From Cristatella mucedo (lineage: Eukaryota; Bryozoa; Phylactolaemata; Cristatellidae), in NCBI GenBank assembly GCA_009760855.2, contig WPIO01000143.1, positions 157,001 to 221,000 on the forward strand: a stretch of DNA of 64,000 bases, in the 5' to 3' direction. A program made the translations under genes and the position numbers. Below, piece after piece: positions 50,207 to 60,290 of the stretch. Position 1 is the first letter of the stretch; each line of letters begins with the position of its first letter. Under the pieces are notes generated by a model that did not search any database, was not told the origin of the DNA, and saw only the letters and a program-made list of their open reading frames with translations.

Positions 50207-50480
50207 TGTTACGTTACTGTGTCTCCGTCTGCAGCAGCGCTAGTGGAGTCTCACGGAGACACGAAGACATGAGTAGGAGAACGTGAGTGGTGAACGAGAA
50301 TTGATCGTTAATCCTCCAGCGAGTACATATACGAGCTGGGGCTAACTCACCACAGATAAAAGAGTGCATCTGCGGTGGGCCACATGCCTACATGAAAGGC
50401 TGCACTGAGTCGATTGCTCAACCACCTGCTGCAGGTGGGGCATACATTAGTGGCCGAGAAGCAGCAAGCGCACACAACCC
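50207..50480 (-). repeat. 5' LTR of the gypsy element
   Basis: Begins TGTTACGTTACTGTGTCTCC on the plus strand (end of the LTR on the minus strand). It is similar to 46083-46376. The outer end, about 50476-50481, abuts a LINE-B fragment. Confidence 0.7.
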
Positions 50481-50900
50481 ATGCACAGGGTCAGCATACA
50501 AGTATGGTTAGCGGCAGAATGCCCAGTGTCAGCACGCATAAGCACGTAAAGGTAGAATCACAGGGACCCACAAAATGCTGTGATAAATAGGTGCGTTTTT
50601 AGTCTCTTTTAAAATGTGGTCAAGTGAATAGATGTCGTGACGCAAGTCGGAAGTGAGTTCCGTGCTTTGGGAGCATACGAATTAAAGGCACAGTGTCCAA
50701 AGGATTTGAGATTTGTACGAGGTATGGGTAAACGGTTAGATTCCAAAAAGCGGGTGGTACGATGCTTAGCCTGGCATTGGAGTAGATCTGATATGTAGGC
50801 TGGAACCAAAGAATGAAGGGACCTAAAAGTGAGTGACAAAACCTTCAAGTGGATGCGTTGCTTGACTGGGAGCTGGTGCAGGTAAGCGAGAAGTGCTGAG
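50480..50900 (-). mobile_element. LINE-B fragment, 3' end missing
   Basis: Starts at CATGCACAGGGTCAGC directly next to the gypsy LTR, so its hairpin and tail are lost. The minus strand shows the C-terminal frame (SYAPKARNSLPTCV) and LPVKQRIHLKVLSLTFRSLH. Possibly the gypsy element inserted into this LINE. Confidence 0.75.
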
Positions 50901-51294
50901 ATGCTAGCCGACGATTTATTGCGTGAACTGATCTCAATTGCGATAGTGTGGCTTAACGGCCACAAAGCACTGGGGATTTTGGCACGCCAGGCAGTTTTCT
51001 CGATTGCAAGAGTTTGACTTGGAAATAACATACCGGTGATCGGAGCTAAACACCCACGCCCTATCATGCAGACGAAATTATAAGCACACAGCGTGTTTCG
51101 TCGAGGTTTTGCTCGTAGACATCTCTCAGAGAACTTCAATGGTGAGACCTGATTTTAAAGGCTGCTGTAGATGCACTGGAGGCTGGTTCCATTCAATCAC
51201 CACACCCGAACCGCCATCTATCACCGTGGTTCCGAAAAATGTGGGGCGAGGTAAAACTAGTCGACAGCGTCCTTTATCGTCGATGAGCTCTGAC

Positions 51295-51350
51295 GCATGT
51301 GACCGGCTGGCACAGCCAGCTTAGCCTAACTTGGTCCAAGTCTGAAAAAC
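51295..51350 (+). repeat. Inverted partner of the block at 48985-49055
   Basis: ACCGGCTGGCACAGCCAGCT and TAAC(or GC)TTGGTCYAAGT match the reverse complement of 48985-49050. The hairpin-like TGGCACAGCCA core is conserved. Function unknown. Confidence 0.4.
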
Positions 51351-51474
51351 TAGCTCAGCCACTAATCGTCATGTCCATTGAAACAAGGACTTGCTTGAAA
51401 TCAAGATTGGTATTCTCAAACAAAAAGTTTAAAAAAAATAGGCACACCCTTTTGCTTTTGGCGCCCCCTAGAAC

Positions 51475-51860
51475 TTGGCGCCGGGGGGGGGGGCCAAATT
51501 CTTCAAATTCCAAATTCAATTCTTTCTCGACCGCGGCGAGCTGCGTGCCAGCCGCCGACGCTCTTCGGCTGCGAGGCGGTTAAATCGACCGCTCTTTGCT
51601 TCGCTTTTCGTCTTCAGCGTTCGACTTCCGTCGTATTCGGTCTGCGGCGAGAGAGTCGCTCGATTCCAAGTGAGCTGCTCGTTCGCCGCTCCTCGATCGC
51701 CGGACGTCGAGCGCGCGGACGCTAACGCCGTCGCGCTCCCTCGCTCGCTCGCAGGGGCCATTGCTCCTGCAAGCGAATCGCAGTATCGCCGACGAATACC
51801 TGCGCCAGCGCGGCGAGCAGCGCCCGAACTTATTTCGCCAGGACACTGGCGGTGTTATCC
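51475..51860. other. CpG-rich segment
   Basis: Begins with a run of G (51483-51493) and is then dense in CpG through TCGACCGCGGCGAG, CGATCGCCGGACGTCGAGCG and TCGCGCTCCCTCGCTCGC. Frames are open on both strands, as expected from composition. It could be a CpG island or first exon; no motif supports a protein. Downstream at 52038-52080 two CCCGCCCAC words (Sp1-like) occur. Confidence 0.4.
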
Positions 51861-52285
51861 AACATTTTCAACAAGCTACCAGTTCACAAGCACTTGAAAA
51901 TTTCAATATATATATATGTATATTTATTGATATAATATAAATACATTGTTATGTATTTAAATTAAGTCTCATGTCTTTTAGCTGCGTTTATACGGCAGAC
52001 TTTCCTCCTAGTTAGGACTACTGCGCTTGGAAATAAGTCCCGCCCACGACAAATTCGAGCCGAATTAGCCCCGCCCACAGCCCGTGCTCTAATCCGGAAG
52101 GCTGATATGAAAGGGGGTATCGCAGAGACGCCTAGCCAGCACAGGCAGAAATTGAGTTCGCTGTTGCAGTCATCTTTGTAGAATATTATGAGAAGAATAT
52201 AAATGAAAGGAGGATAAGTATTTTAAAAAAGCTTTATTGGGAAAGGAAGCGGTCCCAAGGAATGTGTGCTACTGGTGTGCGGGTG

Positions 52286-52430
52286 TATAAAAAATATAAT
52301 TCATTTGCATAGCGCCCCAAGATAACTTCATCTCTATTCAGGCACTTCACATGTACTTTGGGGCTCGAGCCTGCGACCTCAGCCAGACCTCGGTGGGGGC
52401 GAGCACCTTAACCAACGGACCAAACCAGCT
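52286..52430 (-). mobile_element. SINE1, full length
   Basis: Tail AAAATATAATTCATTTGCAT and GCGCCCCAAGATAACTTCATCT (split here), box B complement GGGGCTCGAGCC, box A complement ACCTTAACCAACGGACCA. Minus-strand copy. Confidence 0.85.
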
Positions 52431-52897
52431 ATAGGCACGTGGTGTGGTATGTAGTGTTCACCATGACGGGTTTGTTGGTGGATTGGACCAGCAGACGCAC
52501 AGCGGATGCTATATAGAAAAGGCTGAAGCACTAATTACAACACGTAAAAGCATTGATTAAAACACATATTTAGTTACCATCTCGTATTCATGGACTTGCT
52601 TTGAACGCCTCAATATAACTCGAGCCTACTAACATCAGCCATTTTTATTTTGGCCCTAGGGTGTTTGTGATGAGCTCCAGAGTTTGATTGGTCGGCAGGA
52701 CATACATGGCACCAAAAAGTTGAAATACATTCTCCTTCTGATGAGTCTGCAGACTTGGCTCCTCCCCTAAAAGTTTGCGACGTGTGATAACGTAGTTGCC
52801 CAAATCAGCGGGAAATCCGTCCAAAATCTGTGGCAAAGTCTGCCGAGTAAACGCTACTTTCGGGACACGCTTTCGCCGGGCTGCTCGCCACCCCGCG

Positions 52898-53873
52898 TGG
52901 ATGGCAGCAAATTTTCTTATACTAAACGAGGATAAAACTAACTTATCAGTGATGGGCAAACCCAGTGTGATTCAGAAATTGTAAAGGCTGTCGCTCAAAA
53001 TCGGCTCTGCTATCTCTTGTTGAATCAGCTCAAAATCTAGGTGTCATGTTCCAAAGTCACCTCTCGTTAGACGACCGCATCAGCTCCACAATCAAGTCTG
53101 CCTACTTTCAGATACATAATATTGCTAAAACTCGGTCTTGTTTACTTAAGGATACCGCGTCTACGTTGGTCCATGCATTTGTGACATCCCGTCTTGACTT
53201 CTGTAACTCACTGCTTGCTGGCCCACCGGCATATGCAGTCAGGCACTTACAGCTGGTGGAAAACTCTACAGCTAACGCTTGACTGTCGTGAGCGTCGCAG
53301 TTGCCACATCACACCACTTACCTGCACTAGCTCCCAGTCAAGCAACCGATCGACTTTAACGTTTTTTCGCTCACTTTAAGGTTGCTTCATTCTATGGCTC
53401 CAGCCTATCTCTCAGATCTACTCCCCACCAGGCCAAGCATCGTACCACCTGCTTTTCGGAATCCAACAGTTTACCAATACCTCGTACATACCTCAAATCC
53501 TTCGGAGACTGTGCATTTAGCTCGTTTGCTCCAAAAGCCTGGAACTTACTCCCGACTTGCGTCAGAACATCCCTGACTTGACCACATTTAAAAAGAAATT
53601 AAAAACACACCTATTTAGGACAGCATTTAGTGGGTTCCTGTGATTCGTCCTTGATGTGCTTATGCATGCTGACACTGTGCATGCTGCGACTAACCACACT
53701 TTCAGGCTGACCCTGAGCATGTCACCCCTAACCGTGTTATTCATGTTGTTTATCAAGCACGATACTACTCACCAATCGCGTTTCCCTTTGCAGCAAATGT
53801 AAAGCGCCTTGAAAGAGATTAAATTATCTGAGGGCGCTTTATCAAGTGCATTATTATTATTATTTTTATTATT
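52898..53873 (+). mobile_element. LINE-B insertion in the duplicated segment
   Basis: 5'-truncated in the thumb region (starts TGGATGGCAGCAAATTTTCT), degraded C-terminal frame, hairpin (AGAGATTAAATTATCT) and an ATT tail ending at 53873. The uninterrupted paralog reads CCGCG|GATCGCT at 60875/60876, so both ends of the insertion are known to the base. Hardly any target duplication is visible. Confidence 0.85.
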
Positions 53874-53942
53874 GATCGCTAGCGTTTCCGCTCCACGTGT
53901 TTGAGGGGGTTTCCCGTCCGGACTGTAGATGGCGCCGTCTAC

Positions 53943-54020
53943 AGCAAATGTAAAGCGCTTAGAAAGAGATTGAGTTCTCTGAGGGCGCTTTATCCAGTGC
54001 AATATTATTATTATTATTAC
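53943..54020 (+). mobile_element. Minimal LINE-B 3' end insertion
   Basis: Only about 75 bp: AGCAAATGTAAAGCGCTTAG, hairpin AGAGATTGAGTTCTCT, GAGGGCGCTTTATCCAGTGC and an ATT tail. Flanked by TAC on both sides (possible 3-bp target duplication). The empty site is at about 60965/60966 in the paralog. Confidence 0.85.
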
Positions 54021-54229
54021 TGACAGCCACGTGTGTCATCGCTGCAGGTCAAAACCTACTTGCTGTGCCGATCGGCTAATGTGTGCGTCGCTCATTAGTT
54101 CGGTTCCTGCACGTAGCTCAGCCGTCGCCTCGGCGCTCGCGCTCGCCACGCCGACCACGAGCTCCGCAGCCACATCTGCAGCCACCCGCACGCAGGCTCG
54201 CTGCTCCGCGCTGCACTGCCAACATCTCT

Positions 54230-56000
54230 TCAATTTGCCGGGAATTGGGGTATTGGCCCAGGACATTGCTGTCGATTGCCGTTCATGGCTCGCGATTGTA
54301 CGTTCGCGATTGGTTGAAAGGATTTGACTGCACTTTTAACACAGTGCGTTGTGACAGGCAAGATATATTTGATCTTGGCCCAGTCACTTTCCAGTGATTT
54401 GCGATGGACCATAATGGATTGCCGTATTTGTCCGGGCCATTACCGTCTGTTGCCGTGCTTTGCCTAAGATTGAACGGTCAGAGCTGGTTGAAAAGGTTGA
54501 AAGAATGTGCTCGCGCAGTGAGATGTTACGTGGAATGAGAATTGGAGCTTGGTGCAGCCGATTCCTTGTAGATTTGGCACGGATTTCGGTGCTTGGTCCC
54601 TGCCGTTGCTGTCGATTGCCATGCATTGTTGACAATTAACGAGCAAAATAGCTTAAAAGGTCCTACGATTTCACTTTTAGCACAACGAAATGTGAAATGC
54701 GATGACAATCGGCACTTTGTGCAGGCAATTTGTGGTCGATCTGCCACTGATTGTAGTGGATTGCTGCTTCGAGCCGAGTCGTTGCCGTAGACTGCCATGC
54801 ATTGCTTGAGATTATACGAGCGCAATTGCTTAAAATGACGTAGTTGACTTTAACCAGTGTGCTTTGTAACATGCATGCGTAACCGTTTTCTGGGCATTTT
54901 GCATCAGATTGCTGTAAATTGAGGTATTGGCCCGGGCCATTGCAGTCAATTGTAGTGCATTGCTGCCGTATAATCGAGGCGATTGTAGTGAAATTGCGGG
55001 ATTACACAATTAAAAAAATTTTGAGCAACATGCAATCACTATAGAGCTTAAAGTGTACGTAATTCTGGTCGTTTTCGGTGAGTTGCGGTACATTGACGTA
55101 CAGGCCCGGGTAGTTGCAGTCGATTGCAGTGCATTGCTGCAGAATGGTAGTAGGCAACTACAGTGAAGTTACGCGAGTAAACAATAGCCGAAGAGTAGAG
55201 CAGCGTGCAATCACAATTTGAGCTTATAGTGTACGCGTTCTGGTCGCTGTGTGGTGGATTGCAGCGGATTTCGGCAGATTGAGGTGGATTGTGTTATGAG
55301 ACCGGGTCGTTGCAGTCGACTGCAATTCATTGCACGAGAACTCGCGAGCACAATGGAGCAAAATTTTTTGGATACACTTTGAAGTGAGTCTAGTCATATA
55401 TGCAATGCCAATTAGAGCTTCGCGATGGCGATTTGAGGATGATTTGCAGTGGAAAAAAGTGGATTTTGGTAGTTTTTCAGGTCATTCATTTCAGGCGATT
55501 GCCGCCCATTGCCACGGTGTGAGATTGCACAATTTTTGTTTTTTATGTGGTTGTACACAAAGCATGGTACACTTTAATATGCGATAAAAACTGGAGCTCG
55601 CCGAAATGTATTTCGATTTTGTATGTGGTGGATTCTCTGGATTCCGGCATTGGCCCGGACTACTGTAGTCGATTGCAGTGCATTGCACGAGAACGGCCGT
55701 GCCAATGTAAGTTAAAATTTTTAAATGCAATTGCCGCAGAGTGTGCTGTCATATGCAATCAAAAATGGAGCTTTTCAATCAGGATTTTTTCGGTGCATGG
55801 TGGAATGCAATGGATTGAGATGGATTGTGGTATTTTCCTGGGCTACTGCAGTGGACTTTGTGAGAACGCGTGAGCGAAATCGCGCGAATTATTTTTAGCT
55901 CCATTGTAAGTGCAGCGCAGTTTGATATTCCAAACTTTTTGGAGCTGTGTGCAGCCGATCTGTCGTGGATTTGACGTGAACTAGAATGGATTTCGGAGGA
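54230..56000. repeat. Degenerate tandem repeat, period about 175 bp
   Basis: A core close to GGGCCATTGCAGTCGATTGC, followed by AGTGCATTGC and then an arm such as GAGATTATACGAGCGCAATTG, returns near 54260, 54435, 54605, 54780, 54940, 55115, 55305, 55490 (weak), 55660 and 55840. Between cores, words such as GATTGCGGTA, GGATTTCGG and GTGGATTG also recur. Units are strongly diverged, and no long ORF is conserved between them. It begins directly after copy A of the CpG-rich segment. Family unknown. Confidence 0.65.
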
Positions 56001-56367
56001 TTGCGGTACAGGCGTCTGGCGTCAAAGCTCATTTGCATAAGTGCGCATTCGCAAAGCGACGTGAAATTTGGCGGACAGATAAATTCGAATGTGTACTAAA
56101 ATATCAGCACAAAATCAGAGCTCAGCAACATACATGTCTGGTCGTTGCTACCCTAATTAAAGTGGATTTCGGTAATTCTTCGAACCCAGGTTATCGGAAT
56201 GCGTAGGCACCCGAGGGAAGGGTTCACGCGCGGCCCGAGCAAAAGCTGCGAGGAACGGGCGTGAATCCCATTTGCAGATTCTTTTTTAAAGTCAACTTGA
56301 GGGATATCGCGACATCAGTTGACCTCGACCTCCTGGCTTTGAGAGAGCAGGAACTATGTATTATCGT
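56001..56367. other. Unassigned stretch
   Basis: Follows the 175-bp repeat. No recognised element, apart from weak LINE-like words near 56290-56340 (GATATCGCGACATCAGTTG, similar to the LINE-C remnant). Confidence 0.35.
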
Positions 56368-56615
56368 CTGTAACTCCATAAAGTCATAAAGATCATGTGG
56401 GTGTTACGCGGGAGAGTTTTGTATAGCCCCCTCACAGCCTAAGCGGCTTTCGGTACGCATTCGGTACCCAACAGACTTCGTCTCACGCAACAAAGAGAAA
56501 GTGGGAAGCATAGCAGAGTCAGGAGAGCAGTTGAGGTCGTGAGTAGCATAGAAGTAGCAGCTCAGGACCGCTGAAAAAGATGTGCCATAGTCGGCAGTAG
56601 GAGAGTAGTTGTCGT
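56368..56615 (-). mobile_element. LINE-A 3' fragment
   Basis: The minus strand gives the end of the LINE-A ORF (CGACAACTACTCTCC, then the ADYGTS region) and its 3' UTR up to CTGTAACTCCATAAAGTC on the plus strand. The ATTAC tail is lost. Confidence 0.8.
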
Positions 56616-57640
56616 TGAACCGAAGGCCTGGTCTCTAAAGGATGCATCGTCCTCTGGCTTTGGGCACTGCTACACGACTTGAGTCAGGAGAGTGGTTGGT
56701 ACGAAGTGAAGTCTGAGTGGTAAGTACAGTGGCACCTCGGCTTACGAGTGTCTCGAGATGCAAGCTGTCTCTTGGCAGATTTTTTGCTTTGAGTTGCGAG
56801 CTAAAATTCGAGTTGCAAGCTAAAAATCAGGTTACGAGCCAGCTTCAGATGCTCCACCGCTAGTCGCTGCAGTGAACGTCACAATGCACGTGGTTACTCA
56901 GGCCAGTAAGGATCGGGCAGCATACGACGTTCCGTTGGTTGCAAGACGCTGCCTTACAACCCGGGTGTGACGCCAAGCACAGGCCTGTTGGTTCGGTCCC
57001 AGATAGATCCGAGCGAGCCGTCGTGGTGCTTGGATGCACTAGGTCGCCAGACCCCAGGGTTAAATCTGACTACGGCAGGAGCAGCCAGTACGTACTGTAG
57101 TCCATTTGGGCAATCAAATCATCGTGCGAGAGTTCATCGCATCACTGATAACAATCGGCGCAGCGTAAAGGCCCAGCCAACAGCTGAAAGCGAGGCAAGC
57201 CCGCCGAAAAGGGCAACAATCGGCGAATAAGATTTAGATATTCATTTCAGCCTTTCTCCTCTAACTCTATTAGCATCTTCAAGTCGTCTGATCTCCAAGT
57301 TACTCCTGTACAATAGGATTAATAAAAATCATTTAGTGCAAGACATTCTATTGTATAGTTTTTAAATAGTATTCGTTATTTATAAGTACATTTTTAATTT
57401 AAAAACGTGACAAAAATGGCGTTTTCTGAGGGTCCGGAATGGATTGATGGTTTTTTAACTCATTTCAATTGGCAAAATTGGTTTGGCGTACGAGTAATTT
57501 GAGTTAGGAGCTCAGGCACAAAACGAATTAAACTCGTAAGCCGAAGTACCACTGTATTGGCGATAGGTAGGCTGGGACGAGAGAGTGAAGGGACCTAATG
57601 GCGAGTGGCAGAACAAGCTGGTCCATATATGTGTCACATC
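56616..57640 (-). mobile_element. Old LINE-B-like fragment split by a DNA transposon
   Basis: Words of the LINE-B 3' coding region occur on both sides of the DNA element: GGTCTCTAAAGGATGC..GGCTTTGGGCA and GGTTGGTACGAAG on the left, GATAGGTAGGCTGGGACGAG and GTGAAGGGACCTAATGGCGA on the right. Removing 56727-57554 and one TA restores the expected order. Confidence 0.6.
56727..57554. mobile_element. Non-autonomous DNA transposon, pogo/Tigger-like (Tc1/mariner superfamily)
   Basis: Terminal inverted repeats of at least 23 bp with two mismatches (both ends start CAGTGGYACYTCGGC and continue TTACGAGT), flanked by TA on each side (56725-56726 and 57555-57556), the target duplication of this superfamily. 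Length 828 bp, too short for a transposase gene. An 87-codon frame (56967-57230) has no transposase motif that I recognise. The terminal sequence resembles Tigger-type elements; the assignment to that group is from general knowledge. Confidence 0.8.
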
Positions 57641-57960
57641 CTATCGTGACGTCTGTGACTCACTACTTGCAAGTCGTCCTACTTGTGCACTAAGATTCTT
57701 AGTGTTATTTTGTAGAATTTCGCAGCTGGGCTGGTCTGTCGTGTGCGTTGCAGTTGCCACGTTACACCGCTTCTCACCTTTGACCTGCACAGGCTCTCCA
57801 TCAAGCAGTGTATCGGCTTCAAGCTTTTGTCACTCACTTTTAGGTCTTTACATTACCTTGCTCGGGCCTACCTATCCAAACTACTCCTAACCAAGCTAGG
57901 CATCCTACCTACCACTCACTCTCTGACTCAAAATTTTTAGCTGAGCCTCTAAAGGTTACC
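57616..57960 (+). mobile_element. Old LINE-B-like fragment, plus strand
   Basis: GTGTCACATCCTATCGTGAC, TCTGTGACTCACTACTTGC, ACACCGCTTCTCACC and CACTCACTTTTAGGTC match the LINE-B C-terminal region in order, with frameshifts. It ends in a 3' end unlike LINE-B (GCCTCTAAAGGTTACCTGAT) that recurs at 61670-61710. Confidence 0.6.
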
Positions 57961-58026
57961 TGATTTTAACTAAAAAAAAAGTAGCTAAACGCAGACACAG
58001 ACACACGCACGCACGCACGCACGCAT

Positions 58027-58084
<58 letters not shown>

Positions 58085-58260
58085 TCCTCACAGCATTTGC
58101 AATGACCATGCGAATTATCAGTTTTGTGCTTGTTCCTAGAAACTTTACACGTGCTGCAAAGGAAGCCCTAGTTTCGGAAGAGGGCATAGCAGTAGCAGCT
58201 GCTGCGGTCGAGAGGAGTGGCCGAGACAGGGGCACGTGACAAGGGGGCCCGATCTGGTAT
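57885..58260. repeat. Duplicated segment, copy with short CA tract (partner 61638-63450)
   Basis: Shared order: CTAACCAAGCTAGGCATCCT, CTCTGACTCAAA.TTTTTAGC, AAAGGTTACCTGAT, AAGTAGCTAAAC, CA tract (57988-58080), CTCACAGCATTTGCA, GACCATGCGAATTATCAGTT, GTGCTGCAAAGGAAGCCCTA and GTCGAGAGGAGTGGCCGAGA. The CA tract here is about 95 bp including GCAC words at its left. Confidence 0.85.
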
Positions 58261-58324
58261 AGCGCCATGTCATGTTGCTGTGCTTCGATGACTTGTTAGT
58301 CCACTAGTGCTAATTATAAAAGTA

Positions 58325-58385
58325 AAATATAAAATATCTTTAATTCTTATAGTGCCTAAGAGAACTTAATCTTTATCTAGGTGCT
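58325..58385 (-). mobile_element. SINE1 tail fragment
   Basis: Minus-strand SINE1 3' end only: ATAGTGCCTAAGAGAACTTA, ATCTTTATCTAGGTGC. It abuts a SINE2. Confidence 0.6.
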
Positions 58386-58565
58386 GGGTCTTAGCCCTAG
58401 TGTAAGGTGCTCACTAGTTACGACCCAGGTCACGTGAGTTTGAGCCTCGAAGTGGGTAATCGCGTATGCTATTACCACTGCAAGCTGTGGTGATAGCTGT
58501 AAAGGCTCTTCTGCCGCCATACAGAATGAGGCTGCTAGATAAGCTAGCCTTTACTTTATTTATGG
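58386..58565 (+). mobile_element. SINE2, full length
   Basis: GGGTCTTAGCCCTAGTGTAAGG (box A region, written in full only to 20: GTCTTAGCCCTAGTGTAAGG), ACGACCCAGGTCACGTGAG with degraded box B (GTTTGAGCC), then the body GTGGTGATAGCTGTAAAGGC and the end AGATAAGCTAGCCTTTACTT. Confidence 0.7.
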
Positions 58566-59060
58566 CACAGGGCTCGAGTCCACGGCGACAGTGGTCGTCA
58601 ATTGTAAGAAAAGCGAAAGCCTGGCCTGTTCGGCCGTGTTTATCGGCATGGTGGTTCTGGTGCCACCGTGCTGTCCTTGGTTCCACGGTCCCACAGCCGT
58701 CTAACCACCGACCGTGTGCCGGCCTGCTTTTCTTTCACCTCTGTGAGACACGATGAAGTCTTTTAATGCTCGGAAGTCCTCGTGTCGCGACGACGTCTCT
58801 CACCTTGGTGAGCCCCTCATAGAGGGGTCTTTCCGAGCAGAATGTAGGCGAGCCGTCACTTGATCGATCGTTTGCAATCGAGCCCTTCCTCCAATCGTAT
58901 TAGTCACCTGTCGAGGAGCAGACGGCTTGTAGCTTGACTTTGCCTGGTCCCCTAGCATTCGAATCCCTGCCTTTGGCCGCTTGGGCCAAGCCTCTCGTTC
59001 CAGTGCTACCGTGTCATCGATCTCAGCAAAGGGTAAAAGTTGCCCCACGTTCGACGGTGG
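58566..59060. other. GC-richer unassigned stretch
   Basis: A minus-strand frame at 58800-59060 reads with coding-like composition (VGQLLPFAEIDDTVALEREA, then WPKRPKAGIRMLGD). I do not recognise a family and it has no convincing start. It may be the remnant of a mobile-element ORF. Confidence 0.25.
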
Positions 59061-59115
59061 CCGAGCTTCTGAATAGAGATTAAGTTCTCTTGGGGCGCTA
59101 TACAAATGAATTGTA
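59061..59115 (+). mobile_element. SINE1 tail fragment
   Basis: GAGCTTCTGAATAGAGATTA, AGTTCTCTTGGGGCGCTATA and an A/T-rich end. Only the hairpin part is present. Confidence 0.65.
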
Positions 59116-59179
59116 TTTATTTTATTCTAACATTCGCAGTCGCTGTAGGTTTGAGATTTACGCCCGGCCCCTCCCTCGG

Positions 59180-59288
59180 GTCTTAGCCCAGGGGCAAGAT
59201 TCTAACTCCACGTGACCCAGGTCGTTCGTTCGTGTCCTGCTGCAGTGGTCGATCCTAGATTTCCCGCTGCCGACAGTAGTAGTAGCCA
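59180..59288 (+). mobile_element. SINE2-like fragment
   Basis: GTCTTAGCCCAGGGGCAAG, ACGTGACCCAGGTCGTTCG, then GATTTCCCGCTGCCGACAG and TAGTAGCCATAAC. A diverged copy cut off where a LINE-B begins. Confidence 0.5.
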
Positions 59289-59790
59289 TAACATCTGCTA
59301 GCATATCTCCTGTTGAATCTGCACGAAATCTAGGTGTCGTGTTCCAAAGTGACCTCTCGTTAGACGACCACGTCTGCTCCACAATCAAGTATGCCTACTT
59401 TCAGCTACATAACATCGCTAAAATTCGCACTGGCACTGGCTACCAGTCAATATGGCTACCAGTCAAAAGTCTACTCCGCATTTAGTCTACTCAAAGCAAA
59501 AGTCTACTCAACATTTAAAAAGAACTTAAAATTCACCTATTTAGGGCAGCATTTAGTGGGTCCCGGTGATTCCGTCCTTCATGTGCTTAAGCGTGCTGAC
59601 ACCGTGCATGCTACCACTAACCACATTTGCATGCTTACCCTGTGCATTTCACTCCTATCCACGTTGTTCATGTTGTTTATCAAGCATGATATTACTCACG
59701 ATTCAATCACGTTTCCCTTTGCAGCAAATGTAAAGCGCCTAGGAAGATATTGAGTTCTCTGACGGTGGTTTATCAAGTGAATTGTTATTA
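59289..59790 (+). mobile_element. LINE-B with internal deletion
   Basis: 5' part SPVESARNLGVVFQSDLSLD-like (59289-59430). The sequence then jumps to the 3' region through small repeats (TGGCTACCAGTCAA twice, AAAGTCTACTC three times) that fill the deletion junction at 59440-59515. It then has the 3' UTR, hairpin and a degraded ATT tail. Confidence 0.8.
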
Positions 59791-59934
59791 TCATATTATT
59801 ATTTCTACTAATAACAATAACAATAATACTAGACCCCAAAACTGATTTTGAATGGTAACAGCTTGACAGACCTGCACTCGAAGGATTTGGAGACGCAAGA
59901 TGAGTGACAAGAAACGTGCGACTCGCAGCATACT

Positions 59935-60290
59935 AATAATAATAACACTTGATCAAGTACCCTGAGAGAACTCAATCTCTTTGTAGGTGTTCTACATTTG
60001 CTGCAAAGGAAGCTTGATTGAAGGCTTAGTAGTAGCACGCTCAATAAACAAGAGTAACATGATTAGGGGTAGCATGCATGGGATCAGCATGGAAGTGTGG
60101 TTGGTGGCAGCATGCAAAGTGTCAGCACGAATAAGCACATAAATGACGAATCACAGGGACACACTAACTGCTGTAATAAATAGGTGCGTTTTAATTTATT
60201 TTTAAATGTGGTCAAGTCAGGGGATGTCGTGACGAAAGTCGGAAGTGAGTTCCAAGCTTTAGGAGAATACTAACTAAAGAAGGGCATTAT
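59935..60290 (-). mobile_element. LINE-B 3' fragment
   Basis: AATAATAATAACACTTGATC tail, hairpin complement, 3' UTR with GCATGCATGGGATCAGCATG, and the last codons. It breaks off near 60290. Confidence 0.8.

Larger units (their letters stand above)
46083..50480 (-). mobile_element. Decayed Ty3/gypsy-type LTR retrotransposon
   Basis: A minus-strand element inferred from five parts in the right order: 5' LTR (50207-50480), primer binding site (50187-50204), gag remnant (about 50180-49560), integrase remnant (47562-47226) and 3' LTR (46083-46376). No reverse transcriptase or RNase H was recognised, so much of pol is deleted or scrambled. The interior also contains unrelated sequence (48880-49550). 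The LTRs are clearly diverged, which indicates an old insertion. No target-site duplication was seen. Confidence 0.65.
52605..54170. repeat. Duplicated CpG-rich segment, copy A, interrupted by two LINE-B insertions
   Basis: Without the insertions at 52898-53873 and 53943-54020 this segment aligns from end to end with 60600-61150. Shared landmarks are AACTCGAGCC, TTTTGATTGGT or GTTTGATTGGT (inverted CCAAT), GACTTGGCTCCTCCCC, CCGTCCAAAATCTG, CGCCGGGCTGC, GAGGGGGTTTCCC or GAGGGGTTTCCCC, ATGGCGCC and ATTAGTTCGG. It is CpG-rich at the right end. It may derive from a promoter or first exon; the function is not shown. Confidence 0.8.

Noticed and set aside
54031-54327. Ala/Ser-rich plus-strand frame as a gene in the CpG-rich segment
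   Set aside because: The frame is not kept in the paralogous copy at 60.9-61.2 kb, which reads in a different frame with different residues.
56967-57230. Transposase gene in the pogo/Tigger-like element
   Set aside because: 87 codons with no DDE or DNA-binding motif; the element is too short to be autonomous.
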